From assembly GCF_003259845.1 (NCBI RefSeq), contig NZ_QLMJ01000028.1, forward strand, positions 1 to 64,000: DNA of 64,000 nucleotides, in the 5' to 3' direction. The position numbers and the translations under genes were made by a program. Shown piece by piece: positions 56,824 to 64,000 of the stretch. The stretch is from Actinoplanes lutulentus (GTDB taxonomy: Bacteria; Actinomycetota; Actinomycetes; Mycobacteriales; Micromonosporaceae). The notes below the pieces were generated by a model that did no database searches, was not told where the DNA came from, and worked only from the letters and a program-made list of their open reading frames with translations. Each line of letters starts with the position of its first letter. The stretch's first letter is position 1.

Positions 56824-56829
56824 CGGATT

Positions 56830-56867
56830 CGCCGGCCGCGAATAACGCTTTCCGGCCGGCGCTTTTT
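56830..56867 (+). terminator. Intrinsic terminator of the conservon
   Basis: A 9-bp perfect stem (56830-56838 with 56853-56861) with a 14-nt loop is followed by CTTTTTG, 7 nt past the GTPase stop. Confidence 0.85.
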
Positions 56868-56986
56868 GATTCCGTACCATCGGGCAGTTTTTCTTTCCTC
56901 TGTTTTAAGTGGCTTTCCGGCGCGGCGGATCTTGCTTACCCTTTCGGCGGTCGTCCTTTTCTGGACCGTTCCTGGGGGAGTGAGCT

Positions 56987-58120
56987 GTGCCGTCTTCCGC
57001 GTCCCGGCGGGGTTTTGCCGTCGCTGCCGCCGGTGTCGCCGTCGTCCTGATCGCCGGCACGGCGGTGTGGGTGAGCAGGGCGGATGCACCGGCGCCGCAG
57101 GGTGTGAGCGTGGCCCGGCCGTTGCCGGCGACCGCAGCCGCTTCCCCGGCGGCCTCGGTAATGCCGTCGATTTCCGCGGCGGCTTCGGCATCGTCTTTGG
57201 CTTCGTCCCCACCCGCTGCCGTCGCCGAAACGGGCTGGATTCCCGTTGACGACGCCGCTTGGGACGCGCAGGTCGCTGCTTTCCGGAGCACCAAGGCCGA
57301 CCCCGCCGGCGACGCCGGGAATCTGCCGGAATTCCGGGCCGACTGCCAATACAGCCACCGTCTTCCCGACGACCCGATCGTCGCGCCGGGGCTGCCGGGC
57401 GCCTCACACATGCACTCGTTCGTCGGCAACAAAGCCGTCGACGCGGACACGACCGCCGGCGACCTGATGAAATTCACCGCCACCACCTGCGAACCGGCCG
57501 TCGACCATTCCGCTTATTGGGTGCCGACGCTGTACGAGGCGGACACCAAGAAGCCGGTCGAGACCACCGGTTTCCGGGTCTACTACCGGTCGATCCGCGA
57601 CAATTCGACCGGCATCATGCCGACGCCCAGCGGTCTGCGAATGATCGCCGGCGACGCCAAGAAACGGGTACCGACCCCGCGCGGCGCACAGGGCCAGTTC
57701 TACTGCGCTTTCTACGGCCCCGGCGACGTCGACGGTTACGCACGCAGCGACAACGGCAACTGGCCGATCTGCGCAAAACCGGCGAGCCTGCATTTCATGC
57801 TGCAATTCCCGGACTGCTGGGACGGCAAGCATCTGGACAGCCCCAACCACAAAGACCACGTCGCCTTCGGTACGAACGAGCGCTGCCCGGCCGCCCATCC
57901 CGTGCGAATCCCAGCGGTCACTTTCGACATCGCGTACGGCGCCACCGGTTCGAAAGCCGGCTATTACCTGTCGTCCGACCCGACCGGCAAGAGCGCCTCC
58001 TCGATGCACGGCGACGCATTCCTGATGTGGAAGACCGCCGCGATGAACCAGCGGGTGCGCAACTGCATCGCCCAGCGCCGAACCTGCGACAACGACGGCT
58101 ACGACCCGTTCTCGTACTGA
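56987..58120 (+). CDS. Secreted DUF1996 protein
   Basis: The 377-residue precursor has an N-terminal hydrophobic segment (F-A-V-A-A-A-G-V-A-V-V-L-I-A-G-T), then an Ala/Ser/Pro-rich linker of ~55 residues and a DUF1996 domain with C-Q-Y-S-H, G-A-S-H-M-H-S-F-V-G and, further on, F-P-D-C-W-D-G and M-H-G-D-A-F-L-M-W. DUF1996 proteins are secreted and often linked to carbohydrate-binding modules in fungi and actinomycetes; the function is unknown. The His-rich motifs could bind metal. GGGGGAG precedes GTG 56987. It is monocistronic behind the conservon terminator. Confidence 0.85.
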   Translation: MPSSASRRGFAVAAAGVAVVLIAGTAVWVSRADAPAPQGVSVARPLPATAAASPAASVMPSISAAASASSLASSPPAAVAETGWIPVDDAAWDAQVAAFRSTKADPAGDAGNLPEFRADCQYSHRLPDDPIVAPGLPGASHMHSFVGNKAVDADTTAGDLMKFTATTCEPAVDHSAYWVPTLYEADTKKPVETTGFRVYYRSIRDNSTGIMPTPSGLRMIAGDAKKRVPTPRGAQGQFYCAFYGPGDVDGYARSDNGNWPICAKPASLHFMLQFPDCWDGKHLDSPNHKDHVAFGTNERCPAAHPVRIPAVTFDIAYGATGSKAGYYLSSDPTGKSASSMHGDAFLMWKTAAMNQRVRNCIAQRRTCDNDGYDPFSY

Positions 58121-58184
58121 AATGCGCCGTTGAACTTTCGTGATCCTGCGTCCGCGAGGGCGGGGGACTCGCGACGATGGGTTC

Positions 58185-58754
58185 ATGGGCCGGACTCTGC
58201 GCGTCATCAGCCGTGTCGCCGTGGTGGGCGTTCTCGGCGCGGCGGCGCTATGGGCGTTCGGCGTGGTCCCGGCCTCGCTGATGCGGACCGGCCCTCTGGA
58301 AGGGCCCAGTCGCACAGCGCTGCGGCTGCCGCTGCTGGCCCGCGACACCGGCGCGCTGTGGGGCCGGCTTGTCCTGCGCAACCCCACCGAGCACGACATC
58401 CACCTGCGCGACGTGAGTTTCGCGAGCAACCCGCAGCAGCTCGTGCCCGTCGTCGAGCCGTACGTCTGGGACGAGAGCCGGGCCGACGTGATCCGGGCCG
58501 CCGAGATCAGCTGGCAGCTGCCGATTCCGCACAGCTGGAACGTCGCCGAGCTGCATCCGGCGCAGGGCTACACGATTCGCCCGCAGGACGGCGACGACAG
58601 CGTCGAGGTGGTGTTCGAACTGCCGAAACCCGAGGCCGCCGCGACGATCGACGGGGTGACCGTGCGGTACCGCAGCCTCGGCATCACCTACCAGCGCACG
58701 TTCGACCTCGCGGTCGTCATCTGCCCACCGGCGGACTGGAAGCCGTGCCAGTGA
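58185..58754 (+). CDS. Membrane-anchored hypothetical protein
   Basis: The 189-residue protein has a basic N-terminus, one membrane anchor (V-A-V-V-G-V-L-G-A-A-A-L-W-A-F-G-V-V) and a ~150-residue outer domain of mainly beta structure with R-N-P-T-E-H-D-I-H-L and C-P-P-A-D-W-K-P-C at the end, two Cys that could form a disulfide. The family is not recognised. The start may be ATG 58185 or an upstream GTG at 58140. Its last 38 nt overlap the end of a convergent gene (58717). Confidence 0.6.
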   Translation: MGRTLRVISRVAVVGVLGAAALWAFGVVPASLMRTGPLEGPSRTALRLPLLARDTGALWGRLVLRNPTEHDIHLRDVSFASNPQQLVPVVEPYVWDESRADVIRAAEISWQLPIPHSWNVAELHPAQGYTIRPQDGDDSVEVVFELPKPEAAATIDGVTVRYRSLGITYQRTFDLAVVICPPADWKPCQ

Positions 58755-59148
58755 CCCGGGCGGCCAGGAACTTCGGGGCCATCTCGCAATAGCTGTCGGT
58801 GATCAGTTCGGCGATCTCGGTCCAGTCGGTGTGGTCGCCGAGGATGACCGCGGCGACGTTGGTGCCCCACGGCGCCTGGAAGAACGGGAACCTGGCGACG
58901 GCCACGCCCAGCATGTCCTCGATCGGCACCCGGAACGTCATCACGGCCGGCATCTCGCCGTCGGTCACGTGCTCGGCGTAGGCCGGGAAACGATCCGGGT
59001 CCGGCACATAGACGTGCGCGACGGTCCGGCTGCGGATCCGCCAGCGCACGCCGATCCACGCCGGTTCCTCGTAGATGTCGGGCAATCCGCGGCAGATCGG
59101 TCGCAGTCGCTCCAGGATCTGTGGTGGCACGTCTCCGGGACCGGACAT
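58717..59148 (-). CDS. MmcQ/YjbR-family (CyaY-like fold) DNA-binding-type protein
   Basis: The 143-residue protein has the MmcQ/YjbR pattern: L-E-R-L-R-P-I-C-R-G-L-P-D-I-Y-E-E-P-A-W at the start, W-R-I-R, then A-H-V-Y-V and, in the C-terminal half, V-I-L-G-D-H-T-D-W-T-E-I and L-I-T-D-S-Y. The family has unknown function although the fold resembles DNA-binding proteins. ATG 59148 is preferred over ATG 59172. It converges with the preceding gene and lies 20 nt downstream of the start of nothing else; the giant kinase gene upstream on the same strand ends at 59169, so they may be co-transcribed. Confidence 0.75.
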   Translation of the reverse strand: MSGPGDVPPQILERLRPICRGLPDIYEEPAWIGVRWRIRSRTVAHVYVPDPDRFPAYAEHVTDGEMPAVMTFRVPIEDMLGVAVARFPFFQAPWGTNVAAVILGDHTDWTEIAELITDSYCEMAPKFLAARVTGTASSPPVGR

Positions 59149-59168
59149 GCGCCTGACGATAACCCGGA

Positions 59169-62100
59169 TCACCGCTGCGCGGATGCCGGCTCCCGGTGCG
59201 TCATCGAAGGAGCGGTGCCGGGTGCCGGCAGCGTCAGTACGAAAATAGAGCCGCGCCGCGGCGCCGGGCGATAGTGGACGTCGCCACCGTTGGCCCGGGC
59301 CAGTTCCCGCACGATGTACAGGCCCAGCCCGGTCCCGGCGACCGTGCCGGCGGTCGGCTCGGCACGGGCGAAACGGTCGAAGAGCTGGTCGCGGAACTCG
59401 GCCGGAACCCCACTGCCCTCGTCATGGACCTCGATGGCCACGACAGCGGAGGCGGCACCGGCGATAACCGCGGTGGCGCCGCCGCCGTACTTGGTCGCGT
59501 TGGTCAGCAGGTTGGTCAGGATGTGGTCGAGGTGTCCCGGCTGGACCATCGCGATCAGGTCCGGCGGGCAGGTCACCGCCACCGCCGCGGTCGCGGTGAC
59601 CGCGAGGGCCGCCTGGATGTGGTCGGACACGCTGACCGGGCGTGGCGACGCGGTGAGCCGGCCGGCGTCGATGCTGACCAGCGCGAGAACCTCGTGGACG
59701 ATCGTGTTGAGCCGCTGCGCGTTGCGGTGGATCTTGCTGAACAGGTCCCGGATCGGCGCGGGCATGTCGTCGGTCAGCGCCAGGTCGACGTACCCCAGGA
59801 TCATCGCGAGCGGGTTGTTGATCTCGTGGCCGAGCATGCCGATGAGGTCGGCCTTGAGCCGGTTCGCGGCCTCCAGCTCACGGTTCGTGGCGGCCAGGTC
59901 GGCAGTGCGAGCCCGGACCGTGTTCTCCAGGGAGTCGTAGAGCAGCGCGTTGTCCAGGGAGACGGCGAGCTGCCCGGCGACCAGCTTCACGGTCTCCAGG
60001 CGGTCGGTGGAGAAGACGCCGGGCTGGCGGTGGTTCTCCAGCACCAGGATCGAGTCGGCGGCGCTGCGGCTGGGAATCGGCACGACCAGCAGCGAGCAGG
60101 CTTCCAGCCCGGCGAGGTACGGATCCCGGCCGAACCGGTCGTCGTGGATCGCGTCGGCGACCAGCAGTGGCTCCCGGGTCCGTAGCGCGTACCGGACCGC
60201 GGACATCGGCAGCCGGCCCTCGGTGACGACCGGCTCGGTGATCCCGGCGTCGCCGCCGGCGATCGCGGAGACGTACCAGTGCTCGTCCTCCCGGTGCCGG
60301 AACGCCAGCCGCACGTCGGTGGCCCCGGTCATCGCGCTGAGCGCCTCACCGACGGCGGCCTGCAACCCGGTCACGGTGGTCTGCGAGCTCAATGCCTGGG
60401 AGGCGCGCAGGATCGCCAGCAGGTCGACCTGGTGGACGTGGCTGTCGGAGCCGGCCGTGGTGACGGCGTGCAGGAACGGGTGCCGGTCCTGCATCTGCTC
60501 CACCTTGCCGGTGGCGCCCCACCGCAGGTACGCGTCGCGGGCCTCGGTCAGCAGGCTGTGCGCGGTGTGCGTCAGGCCCTGGCTCAGGTGGAAGTTCCCG
60601 GCACGTTCGGCGAGCAGGGCCCGGTGCCACGGCCGCCCGGTCACCTCGTGCAGGCCGGCGTCGAACTCCCTGGTCGCGGTGGCCGCATCACCGAGCGCCC
60701 AGGCCCGGTCGGCGTCGACCAGGTGCAGCAGTGGCCCGAAGTTACGCGGCGCGTCAGCGGCCCGGCGGGCAAGCCAATCCCGAGCCCCGGTGAACTCCGG
60801 CGAATCATCACAGCCGGCCCGGAGCCGCCCGCTCAGACTCAGACATCGCAGCACCCGGGCCTGCGCCGACACATACAGCCCCCGAGCCGCCCGGACATGC
60901 GCCATCGCCCCCGCCGAGTGCACCTCCAACCCCTCGGCGTCCTCGAAGATCAGCGCGGCCAGCCCTCGGTTGGTGTGGTACGTCGCGAGCCCCGGCTCGT
61001 ACCCCGAAATCGCCGCGAGATGGGCGGCCGCGTCGAAGTCCGGCCCCGCGGCCTGCCCGCGCAGTGCCCGCAGCAACTGCCGATACTCGATCATCGTGGT
61101 CGCGGCGTACCGGCTGCCGGTCCGCTCGGCGAACGCCAGCGCCGGCGGGATCTCGTCGGCGCACACCTCCAGGGAGTCGGCGCTCTCCAGCAGGATGGTC
61201 AGCAGCCGGGTCGACAGGAAACTCGCCACCTGCACGTCCCCGGCCGCGATCAGGTCGTCGTGAGCCTGCTGGAACGTCTCAGCGATCTCCTCCAGGGGTT
61301 CGAACCAGTGCGCGGCCAGGCACAGATGCATGTACTGGGCGACGGCCGTATCGGCGGCGAAGCCCCGTTCCCGGCCGACGGCCAGGACGTGCCGGCCGAG
61401 CTGGTACCCGGTGCGATAGTCGTCGTGCTGGTCGATGGTCACGCAGATGGCCGCGCCCACCGAACCGACCAGCGGCGGGCACACGCCGTGGCGTACCCAC
61501 AGCCGATGTGCCTGCAGCACCGCCCAGGAATGCAGCGGCGGGTCCAGCAGGAACGCCGGCGGCAGCATCCGGTGGATGAGCCGCCCGGCCGCCGCGATGC
61601 CCGGGTCCGTCGTCTCCGTGTCCGGCAGCGGCTCGGCCCGCGCATACAGTGAAGCGGTCGCCGACGCGATCTCCGCGTCCAGGTCCTGCGGCAGGTCGAT
61701 GCCGAAGCGGTGCAGCACCTCGAGACCCAGGTCGATGGCGGCGCGGGCGAGTCCTCGCTGGGTGAGGCTGTTGAGCTGGGTGGCCGTGGCGGTGGCCAGG
61801 GTGACCGGGTCGGGTGAGCGGCCGACCAGATCCTGATAGACCCGGTCGGCCTCATCGAGCCGTCCGGTGCAGTACAGCGCGAAATGCCGATCCAGAGCGA
61901 CGGCGTCCAGGGAAGAACCGTCGGACAGCAGCGAAGCGGCCGCGAGCAACTCCTCCGCCACCGTGTAGTTCGTCAGCTGGCTGGTACGCCGACCGGCGGC
62001 ATGCAACAGCCCCGCCGCGACCTGCCGTTCCGCCGGTGTCGTGATCAGCTCGGTGACCGCGAGGAACTGCTCGGCCGCCTCCTGCTGAAACTCGTCGCTG

Positions 62101-64000
62101 CCGGCGAGCCGCCGCGCCATCGACAGCTGAAGCTGAGCACGTGAGGCGTCATCCATGAGGTGGTACGCGCCCCGATGAATCAGATCGTGCCGGAAGCGGA
62201 TGGCGCCGGCGACGACCATGCCCTCGGTCACCGCCGGGGCCAGCCGGTAACCGATCTCCTCCTCCGGCAGCCCGGTCGCGGTGGCCAGCAACGCCGGGCG
62301 CACGTCACCACCGAGACAGGCCAGCGCGGCCAGCAACAGCCGGCTCTGCTCCGGCTGCTGGTCGAGTCGCGCGGCCAGCAGCTGCGGGACACGATGCCGG
62401 GCGGCAAAGGCCTGGGCTTCAGCACGATCCCAGCGCCACCCGTCCTCGGCGAGCACCAGCAGCCCTTCGCCGCGCAGCGCGTTGAGGACCTCCACCGTGG
62501 CGTACGGGTTACCGCCGCTGCTCACCGCGATCAGGTCCGCGAGTTCGGTCACCGACTCCGCCGGCATCCGCAGGACCGCCCCGATCAGCTCGGCCTGACC
62601 GGCCCGGTTCAGGCCGTCCAGGCGTACGCAAGGGGTGGCTTTTCCGTCTTTCTCCCAGCGTGCGGCGAGTGCCGAGAGCGGATGGGTGGCATCGACCTCC
62701 TCGTCGCGGTAGATGCCGACCAGCAGCAGCCCGGGAGTAGGGCCGGCGGTGACGAACGCGTCCATGATGCGCAGCGCGGCGCTGCTGGCCCACTGCAGGT
62801 CGTCGACGACGAGCACCGTCGGGTGGTGCGCGGCGACCGCCCGGAGCATGGCCACCGCCGATCCGCTGAGCCGCGCCTGGCTCGCGCGAGGGTCGGTGGG
62901 CCCGCCGAGCGCGTCCGGTCCGAGGAACGCCGCCATCTCCGGGATCACGCCGGCCATCATCGTGGCGTTGGGGCCGAGGGCTGCCAGCAGGCGCCGGCGG
63001 TCGGCGGTGGCGCCCGGCTCCGGTTCGGCGAGCAGGAGCCGGACCAGGCCGCGGACCGCGCGGGTGATGCCGCCCGAGCCGGTGCCGGTGCGGAACTGGT
63101 CGTATTTACCGGCCGAGAACCAGCCACCCCGCGCGGTGATCATCGGCCGCAGCATCTGGGTCAGCGTGCTCTTGCCGATCCCCGGCGCCCCGGCGATCAG
63201 CAGCGCCGGTCCGCCGCCGGACCGCGCCTGGTCCAGGGCGGCGGTCAGCAGGCGGATCTCCGGGTGGCGGCCGACCAGCCGGGCCGGGGGAGCGAGGTAC
63301 GCGGAGAAGTCCCGCTCGCCCAGGCGCCACCCGTCGCCCTGCCGGGCCAGGTCGTGGGCCAGCCCGTCGGCGCTCTGGTACCGCCGGTCCGGATCCTTCT
63401 CCAGCAGCCGCATCAGGATCTCGCCCAGCCGGCCCGGCAGCACCGGCGGCACCGGCGTCTCGACCAGGGTCGCCCGGATCAGCTCTAGCGGATCGTCACC
63501 CGGGAACGGCGGATTCCCGGTGGCCAGCGTGTAGAAGGTGGCGCCCAGCCCGTACAGATCGGAGCGCTGGTCGACGGCGAGCCGGATCCGGCCGGTCTGC
63601 TCCGGCGCGAGATATCCGAGCGTGCCGACCGGCCCGTCGGAGGCGTCACCCCGCGCCGATCCGATCACCGCGAGGTCGTAATCGATCAGGATCGGCCGGC
63701 CGTCGGCGGTCAGCACCAGATTGGCGGGCGTGATGTCGCGGTGCAGCACACCGGCCCGGTGGATCGCGGCGACGGTGTCGGTGACCGCTCGAAACACCGC
63801 GAGGAGGTGGTCCACCGGAAAACCGATCGGTCGCGCGCCGTCATCCTCCAGGACCAGCATGCGCCGGGGCTGACGGTCCACGAGCCGGGGCACCCCGCGA
63901 ACGCCGGCGAGGTGGCGCAACACGTCACGTTCGTGCTCGATGCGCCGTACCGTCCCCGCACCGGTGGCTCGCTTGCGGATCACGCCGGCGAGGTCATCCG
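59169..64000 (-). CDS. Ser/Thr kinase - AAA ATPase - GAF - histidine kinase hybrid (5' end off the window)
   Basis: More than 1600 residues are visible and the frame remains open at the right edge, so the start lies outside. In order: a Ser/Thr protein kinase domain with V-L-H-R-D-I-T-P-A-N-L, D-Y-D in place of D-F-G, and G-Y-L-A-P-E-Q; an AAA ATPase with Walker A G-A-P-G-I-G-K-S-T; a long helical repeat region of ~600 residues; a GAF domain; HisKA with M-L-G-H-E-I-N-N-P; and a HATPase domain with L-L-T-N-A-T-K-Y, D-E-G-S-G-V-P, G-T-G-L-G-L-Y. This is the known multidomain build of actinobacterial and cyanobacterial signalling kinases. Its last residues overlap nothing. No response regulator is adjacent here. 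Confidence 0.85.
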   Translation of the reverse strand, partial: DDLAGVIRKRATGAGTVRRIEHERDVLRHLAGVRGVPRLVDRQPRRMLVLEDDGARPIGFPVDHLLAVFRAVTDTVAAIHRAGVLHRDITPANLVLTADGRPILIDYDLAVIGSARGDASDGPVGTLGYLAPEQTGRIRLAVDQRSDLYGLGATFYTLATGNPPFPGDDPLELIRATLVETPVPPVLPGRLGEILMRLLEKDPDRRYQSADGLAHDLARQGDGWRLGERDFSAYLAPPARLVGRHPEIRLLTAALDQARSGGGPALLIAGAPGIGKSTLTQMLRPMITARGGWFSAGKYDQFRTGTGSGGITRAVRGLVRLLLAEPEPGATADRRRLLAALGPNATMMAGVIPEMAAFLGPDALGGPTDPRASQARLSGSAVAMLRAVAAHHPTVLVVDDLQWASSAALRIMDAFVTAGPTPGLLLVGIYRDEEVDATHPLSALAARWEKDGKATPCVRLDGLNRAGQAELIGAVLRMPAESVTELADLIAVSSGGNPYATVEVLNALRGEGLLVLAEDGWRWDRAEAQAFAARHRVPQLLAARLDQQPEQSRLLLAALACLGGDVRPALLATATGLPEEEIGYRLAPAVTEGMVVAGAIRFRHDLIHRGAYHLMDDASRAQLQLSMARRLAGSDEFQQEAAEQFLAVTELITTPAERQVAAGLLHAAGRRTSQLTNYTVAEELLAAASLLSDGSSLDAVALDRHFALYCTGRLDEADRVYQDLVGRSPDPVTLATATATQLNSLTQRGLARAAIDLGLEVLHRFGIDLPQDLDAEIASATASLYARAEPLPDTETTDPGIAAAGRLIHRMLPPAFLLDPPLHSWAVLQAHRLWVRHGVCPPLVGSVGAAICVTIDQHDDYRTGYQLGRHVLAVGRERGFAADTAVAQYMHLCLAAHWFEPLEEIAETFQQAHDDLIAAGDVQVASFLSTRLLTILLESADSLEVCADEIPPALAFAERTGSRYAATTMIEYRQLLRALRGQAAGPDFDAAAHLAAISGYEPGLATYHTNRGLAALIFEDAEGLEVHSAGAMAHVRAARGLYVSAQARVLRCLSLSGRLRAGCDDSPEFTGARDWLARRAADAPRNFGPLLHLVDADRAWALGDAATATREFDAGLHEVTGRPWHRALLAERAGNFHLSQGLTHTAHSLLTEARDAYLRWGATGKVEQMQDRHPFLHAVTTAGSDSHVHQVDLLAILRASQALSSQTTVTGLQAAVGEALSAMTGATDVRLAFRHREDEHWYVSAIAGGDAGITEPVVTEGRLPMSAVRYALRTREPLLVADAIHDDRFGRDPYLAGLEACSLLVVPIPSRSAADSILVLENHRQPGVFSTDRLETVKLVAGQLAVSLDNALLYDSLENTVRARTADLAATNRELEAANRLKADLIGMLGHEINNPLAMILGYVDLALTDDMPAPIRDLFSKIHRNAQRLNTIVHEVLALVSIDAGRLTASPRPVSVSDHIQAALAVTATAAVAVTCPPDLIAMVQPGHLDHILTNLLTNATKYGGGATAVIAGAASAVVAIEVHDEGSGVPAEFRDQLFDRFARAEPTAGTVAGTGLGLYIVRELARANGGDVHYRPAPRRGSIFVLTLPAPGTAPSMTHREPASAQR

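Noticed and set aside
1..64000. Mobile element, prophage, tRNA, rRNA or CRISPR array
   Set aside because: No transposase, integrase, phage structural gene, cloverleaf, or direct repeat-spacer pattern was seen; the only tandem repeats are in-frame TPR codons.

Overview
The window is high-GC (roughly 70%) DNA with GTG starts, ATGA/GTGA stop-start overlaps, a SARP-type regulator, a conservon (kinase, roadblock, DUF742, GTPase) and GAF-ANTAR proteins. This combination points to a filamentous actinobacterium, most likely Micromonosporaceae (Actinoplanes-like); the genus is inference from gene style, not from a marker gene. It looks like chromosome: I see no integrase, transposase, phage gene, tRNA, rRNA or CRISPR array.

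Layout. 1-4.0 kb: the first codons of a minus-strand gene with a palindromic operator, a decayed alpha/beta-hydrolase tail, a diacylglycerol-kinase-family lipid kinase, an EAL-DICT protein, a DUF4240 protein and a GntR/FCD repressor. 4.1-9.8 kb: six tightly overlapping plus-strand genes divergent from that repressor. Five of them make a complete non-phosphorylating L-fucose oxidation route (aldose dehydrogenase, lactonase, L-fuconate dehydratase, keto-deoxy-fuconate dehydrogenase, diketo-acid hydrolase), giving pyruvate plus lactate; the sixth is a second enolase-superfamily enzyme. 9.9-14.2 kb: two SRPBCC genes, one with an internal deletion, around a 1.1-kb-residue SARP-ATPase regulator.

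14.4-30.2 kb is a glycan-use region: secreted GH27 alpha-galactosidase plus ROK regulator (minus), an LplB/LplC-type ABC importer with its lipoprotein (plus), a C45 Ntn-hydrolase, a YdeI/OmdA-like protein, then a GH36 - acetylesterase - GH95 operon (minus) divergent from a second ROK regulator. The two ROK loci share an identical 33-nt operator that overlaps the -35 boxes of four promoters, three of which seem to start transcription at or within a nucleotide or so of an ATG (leaderless). GH95 can release L-fucose, so this region could feed the fucose operon 13 kb upstream.

30.3-34.4 kb: a two-gene CHAT protease - STAND NTPase - TPR locus whose second gene, a 130-residue single-span membrane protein, is translationally coupled. 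The TPR part has five exact 120-bp units, some nearly identical. This is my best candidate for an undescribed conflict or self-recognition system.

34.5-47.8 kb: MarR/extradiol-dioxygenase pair with twin operators, a secreted lysozyme-like/FG-GAP protein, an acyltransferase-3, small secreted and hypothetical proteins, a LuxR-LAL-type ATPase lacking the usual C-terminal HTH, a HutC-type GntR regulator with two operators facing two tiny membrane proteins, CorA, and a SigE-family sigma factor with its partner. 47.8-64 kb: an MFS remnant, transketolase, STAS and two GAF-ANTAR proteins, the conservon, a DUF1996 secreted protein, two small proteins and, running off the right edge, a giant Ser/Thr kinase - AAA - GAF - histidine kinase hybrid.
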